Assembly: GCA_964486725.1 (NCBI GenBank)
Contig: CAZAOK010000004.1
Span: 16,114 to 80,113, forward strand
Reading direction: 5' to 3'
Length of the DNA stretch: 64,000 nt
DNA from: M55B154 sp964486725
GTDB lineage: Bacteria > Spirochaetota > UBA4802 > UB4802
The notes beneath the pieces are model-generated. The model worked only from the letters and a program-made list of their open reading frames with translations, did no database searches and was not told the DNA's origin. The position numbers and the translations under genes are program-made. Shown in pieces: positions 1 through 9,219 of this stretch (positions are counted from its first letter, which is position 1; the number at the start of each line of letters is the position of its first letter).

Positions 1-383
1 TATTGGGAATTGAAAATAATTTTTTATAACAATAACCTTTGAAATTGCAATTCACATAATTTTTTAACTGCAGATAAATGGAATTAAGTGAAAAGTGAAA
101 GGTGAAAAGTTAGTAGTGACGAGTGATCAGTTCACTTCCCACGGTTCACTATTCACTAATCATCCGCGTTAATCTGCGTTTATCGAGCGAAGCGGGCGGT
201 TTCATGTATTTAAAGCCGTATGATATCATAAGCTTTTCTTTGGGGGACTAATAATTCATATTCATAAAAATAAATTATGATGGTTTTCCCCAAAATTCCG
301 GAATGAGCCAAAAAATTAGTTTACAATAAGTAACCGGTGATCTATTATCGCCGACTATTTTGAACCTGGAGGAGCATGTATTT
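1..383. repeat. Repeat-rich intergenic DNA at the left edge
   Basis: No credible gene is present before the start at 384. Bases 1-37 recur on the opposite strand at 14795-14830 with a single one-base length difference in an A/T run. Bases about 89-155 are built from variants of gtgaaaagtgaaaggtg and ttcactattcacta, the same word family as the tandem repeat that ends the window. Bases about 163-188 contain the phrase atccgcgttaatctgcgt, a short word I know to be dispersed in intergenic DNA of many environmental bacteria. Nothing in it suggests an RNA gene. A promoter for the 384 gene must lie here, but I cannot pick one with confidence. Confidence 0.6.
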
Positions 384-698
384 ATGGCCGCAAAGACCAG
401 TCAATCGTCAATAACTAAAAGATCAAAGAAAAAGACCAATCTTCAGAAGCTGTCAACGACAATGAATAAACTTGCGCATGACGCGGTTGATAAGGAAGTG
501 GTAAAGAGGTTTAAAACATACATCGATACTTCATCAGAAGATATCAGCAAGGTAAATCTTGACCAGATCCTTAAAAACTCAGAAGACCTGGTGTTAAGCA
601 GCTATAATGAGAGCCTGCAACCATACATTAAGCATTACCTGTTTATGAAGAAAAGAGAAGAAAAAAAGAAGACAAAAAAAAGTAAGAATATTTTCTAA
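384..698 (+). CDS. Small lysine-rich hypothetical protein (104 aa)
   Basis: I do not recognise this family. The ATG at 384 is chosen over a TTG at 360 because a GGAGG ribosome site lies at 369-373, about 10 bases before it. The protein has a basic N-terminus (SKRSKKK-like, residues 8-20), a central helical part with acidic stretches, and a lysine-rich C-terminal tail. It has no signal peptide or membrane segment, so it is probably cytoplasmic and may bind nucleic acid or an acidic partner. It ends 5 bases before moaD, which suggests co-transcription with moaD-moaE, but nothing ties it to molybdopterin chemistry. Confidence 0.7.
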   Translation: MAAKTSQSSITKRSKKKTNLQKLSTTMNKLAHDAVDKEVVKRFKTYIDTSSEDISKVNLDQILKNSEDLVLSSYNESLQPYIKHYLFMKKREEKKKTKKSKNIF

Positions 699-703
699 TA
701 TTT

Positions 704-949
704 ATGAAAATTACTGTCAAAACATTCGCAACCGTAACGGATATCACCGGCTTTTCTACCTCCAGTATCGAGATAACAGGTGGGAAAACTGTAGGATATG
801 TGTTGAAGTATTTACAGGGTGAATATCCCAGGCTGAAGAAAATACTTGATTCATTACTGGTTGCGGTTAACGAGGAATATGCAGATCATACCCATGAGTT
901 GAAAGAGGGTGATGTTCTTGCCATTTTTCCTCCCGTGAGCGGCGGGTAG
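704..949 (+). CDS. moaD: Molybdopterin synthase small subunit MoaD
   Basis: The 81-residue protein has the ubiquitin-like MoaD/ThiS length and ends in the diagnostic Gly-Gly (PPVSGG). The terminal glycine is adenylated by MoeB and then thiocarboxylated, and the protein donates sulfur to precursor Z (cPMP) inside molybdopterin synthase. The phrase LAIFPPVSGG is characteristic of MoaD rather than of ThiS. moaE starts 8 bases downstream, so the two synthase subunits are made together. No other moa or moe gene is adjacent; a MoeB/ThiF-type activating enzyme is encoded at 39647-40378 and could serve it. Confidence 0.93.
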   Translation: MKITVKTFATVTDITGFSTSSIEITGGKTVGYVLKYLQGEYPRLKKILDSLLVAVNEEYADHTHELKEGDVLAIFPPVSGG

Positions 950-957
950 GAGGTAAA

Positions 958-1374
958 ATGGTATACTGCAGGTTTCAGGAAGCCCCCCTTGATATCAATG
1001 AAATCACCGGGATGGTTGGAAAAGAATCAGACGGTGCTGTTGTTATATTCACCGGTCAGGCCAGAAATAAAACCGGTGAAAAAGAGGTTACCCACCTTGA
1101 ATACCAGTTGTACCAGGATATGGCAGAAAAAGAACTGAAAAAGATTTTACATGATGCTTCCGCTAAATGGGGTCTAACCGATTGCGTGGTAATTCACAGG
1201 TTTGGTAAAGTATTACCAGGCCAGGTAAGTATAATTATTGGGGTATCCTCACCTCACCGAGATGAAGCATACTCCGCTTCACGGTATATCATTGATACCA
1301 TAAAAAAAACTGTTCCGGTGTGGAAAAAAGAGTTTTACAGGGATGGTTCAAGCTGGATTACAAAAGGTAGCTAG
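958..1374 (+). CDS. moaE: Molybdopterin synthase catalytic subunit MoaE
   Basis: This 138-residue protein is a full-length MoaE, the subunit that carries the cPMP site of molybdopterin synthase. Family landmarks are visible in order: VVIFTGQARNKTG near residues 28-40, LEYQLYQDMAE, the HRFGKVLPGQ segment, SSPHRDEAYSA and the C-terminal PVWKKEFYRDGSSWI, where the lysines that line the active site occur. A good ribosome site (taggagg) sits just upstream, in the end of moaD. Its last 17 bases overlap the end of the convergent HEPN gene on the other strand. Confidence 0.95.
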   Translation: MVYCRFQEAPLDINEITGMVGKESDGAVVIFTGQARNKTGEKEVTHLEYQLYQDMAEKELKKILHDASAKWGLTDCVVIHRFGKVLPGQVSIIIGVSSPHRDEAYSASRYIIDTIKKTVPVWKKEFYRDGSSWITKGS

Positions 1375-1759
1375 CCTTGCTTTTCAGTACTTCGTTAAGA
1401 ATCGTTTCAGCATTCCTGTTAAAGTGTTCAGCCTGTGTCCGTGAGACGCGAATGCCGTCGTCGTTTTCAAGCATTTCTTTGAATGTCCTGGCGTTGTGCA
1501 ATATATCAACGATATCCAGTTCAGTCCATCCGTTAGGAGAATAATATTCTTCTACCAGTTCAAGTATCTTGTTGTGATCGTCTGAATCCTGACCATCGTC
1601 GATAAGAAGAATCCGCACCGCGTAAAACATGGATAGATATGAATAAACTATGGAATCGTTGTATAGTTCTTTCTCAAGCATAAGGGAAGATATCTTTAGT
1701 TTTTCCCTGCTTTGCTCAACCCTGAAATTCTTTTTCTTTTCAGTATCTACATTCATCAT
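1358..1759 (-). CDS. HEPN-domain protein, UPF0332-like (133 aa)
   Basis: The protein is all-helical and resembles HEPN/UPF0332 proteins: a YSYLSMFYAVRILLI helix, a following H (SDDHNKILELVEEYY), a NARTFKEML helix and a last helix rich in E and N. HEPN proteins are often RNase toxins or partners of a nucleotidyltransferase (MNT) antitoxin. The canonical R-x4-6-H RNase motif is not obvious in the last helix, and no MNT gene lies next to it, so a toxin role is not shown. The 3' end overlaps moaE by 17 bases in convergent orientation. No strong ribosome site is seen; AGGGA lies about 14 bases before the ATG. Confidence 0.7.
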   Translation of the reverse strand: MMNVDTEKKKNFRVEQSREKLKISSLMLEKELYNDSIVYSYLSMFYAVRILLIDDGQDSDDHNKILELVEEYYSPNGWTELDIVDILHNARTFKEMLENDDGIRVSRTQAEHFNRNAETILNEVLKSKASYLL

Positions 1760-2013
1760 ATCTCAATTATTCCCTGCGTTAATTCTATATTATAAAGTAT
1801 GACCATCGAACAGGAAAATCCATATTATGTTCCATTAATTATTAAAAAAATTAAATATTTAAGAGAACATTATCTATTGAATATCAACTTATGTAAGTCA
1901 GCAAGAACTTTTTTATAATTTCTGCGACTATGACTACGATGCGGTTTTTTACTTGCGCGCAATACCAGCTGTATATTACCATTCATCGCGAATGTGAAAA
2001 GAAGGAGCGACCA

Positions 2014-3630
2014 ATGAACAAAGACTGGCTATGGTGGAAGCACGGTGTAATATACCAGATATATCCCAGGAGTTTTTATGATACCAACAATGACGGCATA
2101 GGTGATATCCCCGGCATTCATGCCAGGCTGGATTATCTTCAGGATCTGGGTATCGATGGTATATGGTTATCACCCATTAACAGGTCGCCCATGTATGATT
2201 TCGGGTATGATATAAGTGATTACAGGGCAATTGATCCCATCTTCGGCAGCAACGAGGATTTCGAGAAATTTATCAGGGAAGCCCGGAAGCGCAACATACA
2301 TGTTCTCATGGACCTGGTGATGAACCATTCATCCCACCTGCACCAGTGGTTCCTGGATTCCAGGTCGTCACGGGACAATCCCAAACGTGACTGGTATATA
2401 TGGCATGATGGCAAAAAGGGGAAGTATCCAAATAACTGGTATGCTTCTTTCGGAGGACGTGCCTGGGAATGGGACGACCTCACCGGACAGTATTACCTGC
2501 ACACATTTCTGAAAGAGCAGCCAGACCTGAACTGGCGAAGTCCACAACTGAAGAAAGCCATGTTCGACGAAATCCGTTACTGGCTTGACCGGGGTGTGGA
2601 CGGGTTTCGCCTGGACGTGGTGAACTGGTTTATCAAGGATGACAAGTTCAGAAATAATCCCTTTGGCATCGGCCCCTATCCGCGGCCATATGATCTGCAG
2701 AAACATATATATGACCGTAACCGGCCCGAGGTACACCACCTGCTTAATGATTTCAGACGCCTGCTGGATTCATATTCAGAAAGGATGTCGGTTGGCGAGG
2801 TGTACGTAGAAAAACCCGGCAACGTGAGGCAGGCAGCCCGCTACCTTGGTAACGGTGATGACGAGCTTCATCTTTCATTTGATTTCACCATGTTATATGC
2901 CAAATGGGGGGCGAAGCACTATAAAAAAAGTGTGGACACCTGGATGTCCCTCATCCCCGAAAAAGGTTGGCCATGCCATGTGCTTGGAAACCACGACCAG
3001 CCAAGAACAATGTCACGGCTGGGGGGGGACGCAGAAGCTGAGAGAAGAAGCAGGGTACTGGCCGCGCTGCTGCTGACCCTGAAGGGTACTCCCTTCATTT
3101 ACTACGGTGATGAGATCGGAATGAAAGACGGTAAAATTAAGCGCGACCAGCTCATGGACCCGGTTGGGAAAAAATACTGGCCCTTCCATCCAGGCAGGGA
3201 TCCCGAACGAACCCCCATGCAATGGGACAGCACCCCCTTCGCAGGGTTCTCTGATAAAAAGCCGTGGCTTCCGGTCAATCCCGATTATAAAATGGTAAAC
3301 GTGAAAAACCAGCAGAATGACCGGGGATCATTGCTGTCATGGTATAAAAAACTGTTGCACCTGAGAAAAAAAAGCATGGTTCTTTCAATGGGTTCATGGG
3401 AGCCGGTACCAGATCCCGGCAGGGATATATACGCCTATTACCGCTCTTACAAGGGGAAAACCAACCTTGTGCTGTTGAACTTTAAAAATAAACCCAGAAG
3501 GGCAATGGTGCGGTATGACGAACCAACACCGTGGAAAGTGCTTCTTTCAACCCACAGGGGGGAAGGGACGGTAATAGCTGAAATGCCACTTCTCGGTGCG
3601 TATGAAGCAACCATAATGGAAAAGATATAA
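2014..3630 (+). CDS. GH13 alpha-glucosidase / oligo-1,6-glucosidase
   Basis: This 538-residue enzyme hydrolyses the terminal alpha-glucosidic bonds of short malto- or isomalto-oligosaccharides. The frame is open from 1930, but the ATG at 2014 is preferred because AAGGAG lies at 2002-2007 and family similarity starts there (WWKHGVIYQIYPRSF). GH13 landmarks are complete: DLVMNHSS, the nucleophile Asp201 in DGFRLDVV, the acid/base Glu262 in VGEVYVE and the stabiliser Asp328 in LGNHDQPR. QPDLNWRSPQ before the nucleophile is typical of alpha-glucosidases rather than alpha-amylases. There is no signal peptide, so it acts in the cytoplasm. It stands alone, convergent with mutS2, and no sugar transporter is adjacent. 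Confidence 0.93.
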   Translation: MNKDWLWWKHGVIYQIYPRSFYDTNNDGIGDIPGIHARLDYLQDLGIDGIWLSPINRSPMYDFGYDISDYRAIDPIFGSNEDFEKFIREARKRNIHVLMDLVMNHSSHLHQWFLDSRSSRDNPKRDWYIWHDGKKGKYPNNWYASFGGRAWEWDDLTGQYYLHTFLKEQPDLNWRSPQLKKAMFDEIRYWLDRGVDGFRLDVVNWFIKDDKFRNNPFGIGPYPRPYDLQKHIYDRNRPEVHHLLNDFRRLLDSYSERMSVGEVYVEKPGNVRQAARYLGNGDDELHLSFDFTMLYAKWGAKHYKKSVDTWMSLIPEKGWPCHVLGNHDQPRTMSRLGGDAEAERRSRVLAALLLTLKGTPFIYYGDEIGMKDGKIKRDQLMDPVGKKYWPFHPGRDPERTPMQWDSTPFAGFSDKKPWLPVNPDYKMVNVKNQQNDRGSLLSWYKKLLHLRKKSMVLSMGSWEPVPDPGRDIYAYYRSYKGKTNLVLLNFKNKPRRAMVRYDEPTPWKVLLSTHRGEGTVIAEMPLLGAYEATIMEKI

Positions 3631-3638
3631 AATAACAA

Positions 3639-6065
3639 TCAGGCCCGCAGCATGGTGATGGTAACCCCGTCACCACCTTCACCCTGCTGTCCTGGACGAA
3701 AATCCCTCACGTATGATGAATGCCCCAGGTATTCGCGAATGGCCTTTTTCAGGGCCCCCGTGCCATGGCCATGAATAACCACCGCGGAATAGATACCGTT
3801 GCGTGTCATTTTGTCAAACATGGATTCAGCCTTGTTAATGGCTTCGTCTACCCGAAGTCCCCTCAGATCAACGGTGTTATAGCTTGTCTGCACGGTAACT
3901 GGAATTTCTGAAACAGCCCCTTCATATACGATAGAAGGTTTTTTCTTTTCTTTATCGGTGTCTTTTTTCCCCTGCCTGTGAGGTGGAATCAGCAGTTCTT
4001 CAAAACGGTGCTGAGAGGTGATGGCGTTACCAAGAATCAATTTCGCGGTATTATTCCTGTTGTCAATCTCATCAATGGTACCATAGGTTTCAAGGGGCTG
4101 AATGTATAAGCGGTCACCCTTTTTCGCGTTAGTACCATCAAAGGGTCGAAATGAATCGGAAAGGCCTCTTTTCCTTGATTCAGCCACGTTGCCTTCAATT
4201 TTATGCTGCATATCAATCAGGTCCTGCTGCAGCTGTCCGGCATTTTGAAGGTCGCCATGCTGAAGCTGGGAAATGCGGTCGGCTACACGTTTCCTGTATT
4301 CTTTCAATTCTTCAATGAACGCTATGCCTGTCTCCGCTTTAACCTCTTCAATTTTTCTATTGAGGTCATTTATCTTCCTGGAGTATTTGTCCTTTTCTGA
4401 AGAGAGTTCTTTCTGCAGCATGAGAAGATGTTTCCTGGTTTCATTGATTTCCTGGTCTTTCTGCTGCAGTTGTTCCAAAAGTGATTCTACCGAAAGGGTT
4501 CTGCTGTCAAGAAGCTCTTTTGAACGATCCAGCACGTTATTCTGCAGTTTATACAGCCTGGCAATCTCAAGGGCGTAGCTTACCCCCGGCAGGCCGATAT
4601 TCACCTGGTAGGTGGGGCGCAGAGAATTCACGTCAAAAGCCACCGACGCGTTTTGAAATCTTGAATCGCGGGACGCGAGCTCTTTCAATTCGGTGTAATG
4701 AGTGGTGGTTACCACCCGTGCGCCAGTGTCGGCCATGGCCTCAAGTACTGCCTGGGCCAGTGCAGCCCCCTGCCTGGGGTCGGTGCCCACAATTATTTCA
4801 TCAATTAGCACCAGGGAGTCTTCGGTGGCATTTTGAAGCATGTCACGGATAATCACTATCTGGCCTGAAAAGGTGGATAATGACTGTGAAAGGTTCTGAT
4901 CATCACCGATATCCGCGTAGATACGGCTGAATATGCCAATCCTTGAATCGGGGCTGGCGGGGATAAGAAGACCGTATGCGGTCATCAGTGTCAACAGGCC
5001 AATGGTTTTCAAAAGAACCGTTTTACCCCCGGTATTTACCCCTGAAATAATGAGACAATTGTAATCATCCCCCAGGGAAATATCACCCGGCACCACATCA
5101 TCAGGCTGGGTGAGGGCCAGCATGGGATGCCTTGCCCTGATGAGATGAACATGTGGGGTATCCGTAATAACCGGCATGGAGGCCTTCATGCGGGCTCCCA
5201 GCCGGGCAGCGGCACTGAGAAAGTCAATATATGACAGTACCCCCTGGTTCTGACGAAGCTCTTCAGCGTGGTCTGCCACCTGCGCGGTCAGCACCTGCAA
5301 AATTCTCTCCAGTTCTCTCTGGTATTCTACACGCCTGAGAACCAGCTGGTTGTTGATATCGGCAATAGATTCGGGTTCAAGGTAGAGGGTGGCACCGGTA
5401 GACGAGGTGTCATGAACCGTACCCCTGATGCGGTTTCTCATTGAAGCCTTAACCAGCACAACGTAGCGATCGTTTCTGAGAGAATGAACTTTTTCCTGAA
5501 GCACCTGGGCAAGATCAGGTGAATTTAGCATGCCCCCCAGCTTTTTCTCGATATCCTTACGTAGTGAAAAGATACTTTGCTGTATCTTTTTCAATGCTGG
5601 AAAATAATTTTCATTTAACTCTTCCTGATCATTGATGGCTTTTGTAAGGGTATCCCGTAGATCAGGCAGGGGATAAAGATTATTTTTTTCATCTTTTAAA
5701 GATGGGATTTCTTCTTCATGTTCTTTTATGAATTCAATTGAACGGTGCGCTGCCAGCACTGATTTTTTTACCGTGGCAAGCTCTTCAACAGTTAACCTGC
5801 CCGAGCGTTCTGATCTTGAGAGAAACACAAGAATATCCCCAAGACCTCCAAGGTCAAAAGCCATTCCCTTGAGAAACAGTTCCATCAACTGGTGCAGCTT
5901 GGTCATCTGCGTGCGAACCCCGTCGATTGACAGGGGATGCAGGTTGTCAACGTATTCTTTTCCCGGATCGGTTGCGCAATGGGCGCGCAGCCTTGAGATA
6001 ATAGAATCCCATTCCAGTACCTTGAATAACTTTTCAGAATAAGTATATGATGGTTCGGTTTCCAT
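3639..6065 (-). CDS. mutS2: MutS2 DNA-binding ATPase with C-terminal Smr domain
   Basis: The 808-residue protein has MutS2 architecture: N-terminal helical core without the mismatch-recognition domain, an ABC-type ATPase with Walker A GVNTGGKT near residue 340, the DEIIVGTDPRQGAALA Walker B/signature region, a long coiled coil around residues 510-600, and a C-terminal Smr domain (VDLRGLRVDEA, VIHGHGTGALK) after residue 725. MutS2 proteins act on branched DNA to limit recombination, and in some bacteria they act on collided ribosomes; the Smr part carries the nuclease activity in characterised homologues. DEIIVGTDP departs slightly from the commoner DELGSGTDP. It begins at the promoter-distal end of a minus-strand run. 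Confidence 0.95.
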   Translation of the reverse strand: METEPSYTYSEKLFKVLEWDSIISRLRAHCATDPGKEYVDNLHPLSIDGVRTQMTKLHQLMELFLKGMAFDLGGLGDILVFLSRSERSGRLTVEELATVKKSVLAAHRSIEFIKEHEEEIPSLKDEKNNLYPLPDLRDTLTKAINDQEELNENYFPALKKIQQSIFSLRKDIEKKLGGMLNSPDLAQVLQEKVHSLRNDRYVVLVKASMRNRIRGTVHDTSSTGATLYLEPESIADINNQLVLRRVEYQRELERILQVLTAQVADHAEELRQNQGVLSYIDFLSAAARLGARMKASMPVITDTPHVHLIRARHPMLALTQPDDVVPGDISLGDDYNCLIISGVNTGGKTVLLKTIGLLTLMTAYGLLIPASPDSRIGIFSRIYADIGDDQNLSQSLSTFSGQIVIIRDMLQNATEDSLVLIDEIIVGTDPRQGAALAQAVLEAMADTGARVVTTTHYTELKELASRDSRFQNASVAFDVNSLRPTYQVNIGLPGVSYALEIARLYKLQNNVLDRSKELLDSRTLSVESLLEQLQQKDQEINETRKHLLMLQKELSSEKDKYSRKINDLNRKIEEVKAETGIAFIEELKEYRKRVADRISQLQHGDLQNAGQLQQDLIDMQHKIEGNVAESRKRGLSDSFRPFDGTNAKKGDRLYIQPLETYGTIDEIDNRNNTAKLILGNAITSQHRFEELLIPPHRQGKKDTDKEKKKPSIVYEGAVSEIPVTVQTSYNTVDLRGLRVDEAINKAESMFDKMTRNGIYSAVVIHGHGTGALKKAIREYLGHSSYVRDFRPGQQGEGGDGVTITMLRA

Positions 6066-6110
6066 GGTGTTGAGAACTCTACATGTATAAAATTTAACTA
6101 CAGGGATGGT

Positions 6111-7031
6111 TTATCCTGACAATGAATATTGTAAAGCGTTTTCCAGGTGGGGAAACCTGAACTGGAATCCTTCCTCTGTCAATCGTGATGGCACAACCCT
6201 TGCACTGGACAGAAGCAGTTCGTCCGCCATCTCTCCCGGGAGCGTTCGAAATAAAAATCCAGGAAGATGAAACCATGAAGGCCGACCCATCACCTTCCCC
6301 AGTGTTTTGAAGAATTCCCGTGATCGAAGCTGCTCCGGGGCTGCCAGGTTGTAGGCACCTGAAGATTTTTTACTTTCCATCAGCCAGCATATGGCTTTAA
6401 TCTCGTCCTCGAGGTGAATCCACGGCATCCACTGTGTACCGCTGCCAACATGACCACCCACGAAAAAATTGAAGGGGAGGGTGACAAGTGAAAGGAACCC
6501 GCCGCTGGAAGCCAGGACAAGGGAGGTACGGATGATAACATGGCGAACTCCCATGTCTTTTACAGGGGCTGTTGTTGATTCCCATTCAATAGCCAGATCT
6601 GAAAGAAAACCGTTGCCAGGGTCACAATCCTCGGTAAGTTCAGTATCACCACGTGAGCCGTAATATCCTGATGCGGAGCCCTGTATCAAAACTTCAGGTT
6701 TGTTCTTGGAATTTCTGACTGCCTCAAAAACCGCGTTACCCGCGTTAATCCTGCTATCGCGTATCTTCTCTTTTTTTGACGCAGTCCATCCCGGGCCTGC
6801 TATGGATTCACCTGCCAGGTTGATAATGGCAAAAGCTCCATCCACGTATTGCCCCCAGCCTGTGGATGTTTTCCCATCCCAGGTTACGTAAGAGATGGAT
6901 GAAGTTCCGTTATTCTTTTTGCCTGGATTCCTGGTGAGTATTACAATCTCATATCCTTTTTTCGCCAGCAGGCCTGTGAGATGTGACCCAATGAATCCTG
7001 TTCCCCCTGTTATAATAACTTTTTTGCTCAT
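6111..7031 (-). CDS. SDR-family epimerase of the TIGR01777 / YfcH type
   Basis: This 306-residue protein begins with the Rossmann NAD(P) motif GGTGFIGSH (residues 8-16) and carries YfcH-family phrases: WDGK, NLAGESIAG, IRDSRI, SGYYGSRGD, WMPWIHLEDE and YNLAAPE. TIGR01777 proteins are extended short-chain dehydrogenases whose substrate is not established in most bacteria; a YfcH homologue has been implicated in cell division in cyanobacteria. It follows the free Smr gene with only 2 bases between, so the two are surely co-transcribed. A soluble cytoplasmic protein is expected. Confidence 0.9.
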   Translation of the reverse strand: MSKKVIITGGTGFIGSHLTGLLAKKGYEIVILTRNPGKKNNGTSSISYVTWDGKTSTGWGQYVDGAFAIINLAGESIAGPGWTASKKEKIRDSRINAGNAVFEAVRNSKNKPEVLIQGSASGYYGSRGDTELTEDCDPGNGFLSDLAIEWESTTAPVKDMGVRHVIIRTSLVLASSGGFLSLVTLPFNFFVGGHVGSGTQWMPWIHLEDEIKAICWLMESKKSSGAYNLAAPEQLRSREFFKTLGKVMGRPSWFHLPGFLFRTLPGEMADELLLSSARVVPSRLTEEGFQFRFPHLENALQYSLSG

Positions 7032-7033
7032 AA

Positions 7034-7321
7034 TCAGGTTTCTCCTTTATCTATCTTGAGTTCAATTTCGGTTGCTCCCCAGTTGCTGCCCGCGTCTTTA
7101 AATGATTTTACCATTGGTAATGCGGCAAGCTTCTGGTGAACTGTTTGTTTCAACACCGATTTTCCTTTTCCATGTATTATTATCACCGGCGTAATGCCCT
7201 TTTTCACAGCATTGTGGATGAATTCCTCCACAATTGCTTTCGCGTCACGGGGATGAAACATGTGAAGATCTATTATGTCACCCAGTTCAATTTCTACCGG
7301 GTCGCTGATGTCATCATTCAT
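7034..7321 (-). CDS. Small free-standing Smr-domain protein (95 aa)
   Basis: The protein is a lone Smr domain: DPVEIELGDIIDLHMF, then DAKAIVEEFI, the core IIIHGKGKSVLKQTVH and a C-terminal WGATEIELK. The frame extends to 7387, but the family begins just before DPVE, so the ATG at 7321 is preferred. Smr domains have nicking or RNase activity in characterised proteins; the IHGKG loop is the conserved active region. It is the second Smr protein in this cluster, since MutS2 ends with another, and it precedes the epimerase by 2 bases. The exact role of these small Smr proteins is not known. Confidence 0.88.
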   Translation of the reverse strand: MNDDISDPVEIELGDIIDLHMFHPRDAKAIVEEFIHNAVKKGITPVIIIHGKGKSVLKQTVHQKLAALPMVKSFKDAGSNWGATEIELKIDKGET

Positions 7322-7432
7322 AGTGCACCAGGTTTCCTTTTTTAAATTGATTAAAAGTACAGGGCATTCATCACCATGATGATACACTGATTAAGGGGAT
7401 GCTTCAACAATTATATATAACTTGTTTTGATG

Positions 7433-8404
7433 TTACCAGACGAAAAGAAGGGGATTGATCACCTTGCCGTGATGATACAGTGTAAAATGAAGGTGAGGGC
7501 CTGTAGATCTTCCGGTTGAGCCGATCCTGCCGATGATGGTAGAGGTTTCCACCTTGTCTCCTTTCTCAACCAGTATTTTGCTGCAATGACCATAAAGGCT
7601 TTCATATCCATCGTTATGCTGAATCATGATTGTATACCCGTAGCCATCTCGCCATCCGCAGAAGTTCACAATACCTTTTCGTACCGGACGAATTGGTGTG
7701 CCATACCGGGCGTTAATATCAATCCCATTATGGAAACGAATACCATGATATATTGGATCAACCCTGTCCCCGTAAAGGGAGGTATAAAATCCACGAACAG
7801 GCTTCCTGAACGTGCGTCGCACGGAGTACAGTTTTTCAAGAGAATCGTTTACGATAACCGGAACAGCTTTTTTAAAAAACACAAACCGGATATCATCAAG
7901 GCTGAATAGTTCAAAAAAATGTGGAAGGTACTCTCCTGATACTTTTCGGTGTGCTTCAAGCTTTTTTGACATTCGCCACGGGTCGATTATTGAGTCGCAG
8001 GCCAGAAGAACCCCGTCTTCATGGGGCACCACGATGGTTATCCCCTGGCTGGCGGTTAACGTGGTTAAAAAGGGATTTGCCGCAATCAGGGTTTCCAAGC
8101 TTATTCTGCTCCTGCGGGCAACATCCCAGAATGATTCGCCCTGCCGCATGGTATGAAAGGTGATCTTTACGCCGGGATCATGTGGATAGGATTTAAGAAT
8201 TTCGATATACCTGTCAGAATCAGTAAATAATGGAAATCCTTCTTTAAGTTCATACCATTCATCGTTGGCAACAACCCTGTTTTTGCAAAAAGCATAGATG
8301 ATGTTGCCAATAATGAAAACTGTAATGGTAAGTATTGATAATGCCTTCATGATCTTTTGAAGCTGCCATATATGGTAATTTGTTATAGGAATCCAGCGAA
8401 ACAT
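7433..8404 (-). CDS. LysM and M23 (LytM) peptidoglycan endopeptidase
   Basis: The 323-residue protein has an N-terminal membrane segment or uncleaved signal (about residues 18-38), a LysM-like peptidoglycan-binding segment (GESFWDVARRSRISLETLIAANP) near residue 95, and a C-terminal M23 metallopeptidase domain. The zinc ligands are complete: HNGID near residue 224, and HLHF near the end, with GHCS before it. Such enzymes cut peptide cross-links or activate amidases in the periplasm. Its ATG shares one base with the proC stop (TAATG), which implies translational coupling. A second Met at codon 19 would place the hydrophobic segment right at the N-terminus. Confidence 0.88.
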   Translation of the reverse strand: MFRWIPITNYHIWQLQKIMKALSILTITVFIIGNIIYAFCKNRVVANDEWYELKEGFPLFTDSDRYIEILKSYPHDPGVKITFHTMRQGESFWDVARRSRISLETLIAANPFLTTLTASQGITIVVPHEDGVLLACDSIIDPWRMSKKLEAHRKVSGEYLPHFFELFSLDDIRFVFFKKAVPVIVNDSLEKLYSVRRTFRKPVRGFYTSLYGDRVDPIYHGIRFHNGIDINARYGTPIRPVRKGIVNFCGWRDGYGYTIMIQHNDGYESLYGHCSKILVEKGDKVETSTIIGRIGSTGRSTGPHLHFTLYHHGKVINPLLFVW

Positions 8405-9219
8405 TACCTGGCCCCCAGTTGCCTGGATTTAATTGTGGCAGACTCAATGGCCCTCATCACGGTACCGGAAAAACCGGCGTCTTCAAGTTCGAAAACACCT
8501 TCAATAGTGGTACCTCCCGGTGAAGTGACTTTACCCCGTAGCACAATGGGGTCATCGCCGGTTTCAAGTACCATCTTCGCCGCCCCGTATACCGTCTGGG
8601 CTGCCAGGGTCAGGGCATTGCTTCTGGGAATACCCATGCGAACAGCACCATCTGCCATGGCATTGATCATGGTAAACACGTAGGCAGGACCGCTGCCGGA
8701 TACACCGGTAACCGCGTCCATCATCTTTTCAGGAAGTATGAGCACTTTTCCCAGAACGCTGAATATTGCGTGGGCCACGTTGATAGATTTTTCATCCATC
8801 TCGGCGTTAGGCGAAAGAACAAGCATTCCTTCGCCGACCAGTGATGGGGTATTGGGCATGCATCTGAGTATCTTGTGTTTTTTATTAAGGGAAGACTCGA
8901 TAACAGCATTTGAAATACCTGCAGCGACAGAAATGAGCACGGTATGGGGTTTGAGTACATCTTTGAGTTCGGTGGTGACCCCGGTTATCATGTCAGGTTT
9001 GACCGCAAGTATAATATAGTCACATTTACCGGTCATTTCTGCAAGGGTGGTAACAGGCTGTATCCCTGATGCCGCTAACCGGGTGGTCTTCTCTTCGTCG
9101 ATATCAAAGCCAAAGATATTATCACCGGGCATGTTTTTTAAAAGTCCTTTCACAATGGCAAATCCCATATTGCCAAGCCCTATACAACCAACAGTAATTG
9201 ATTTCAGGGATTGTGTCAT
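8404..9219 (-). CDS. proC: Pyrroline-5-carboxylate reductase ProC
   Basis: This 271-residue enzyme makes the last step of proline synthesis, reducing pyrroline-5-carboxylate with NAD(P)H. It shows the Rossmann motif GLGNMGFAIVKGL at residues 14-26, the SVAAGIS segment, RCMPNTPSLVGEGM and the C-terminal signature beginning DAVTGVSGSGPAYVF. It overlaps yggS by four bases (ATGA), and the LysM/M23 gene overlaps its stop, so the three genes form one tight operon. The proC-yggS pair is common in bacteria. No other proline genes lie in the window. Confidence 0.96.
   Translation of the reverse strand: MTQSLKSITVGCIGLGNMGFAIVKGLLKNMPGDNIFGFDIDEEKTTRLAASGIQPVTTLAEMTGKCDYIILAVKPDMITGVTTELKDVLKPHTVLISVAAGISNAVIESSLNKKHKILRCMPNTPSLVGEGMLVLSPNAEMDEKSINVAHAIFSVLGKVLILPEKMMDAVTGVSGSGPAYVFTMINAMADGAVRMGIPRSNALTLAAQTVYGAAKMVLETGDDPIVLRGKVTSPGGTTIEGVFELEDAGFSGTVMRAIESATIKSRQLGAR

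Noticed and set aside
1930..2013. An in-frame 28-codon extension of the GH13 gene
   Set aside because: It has no ribosome site, and its residues do not resemble the family; ATG 2014 has AAGGAG and the family start.
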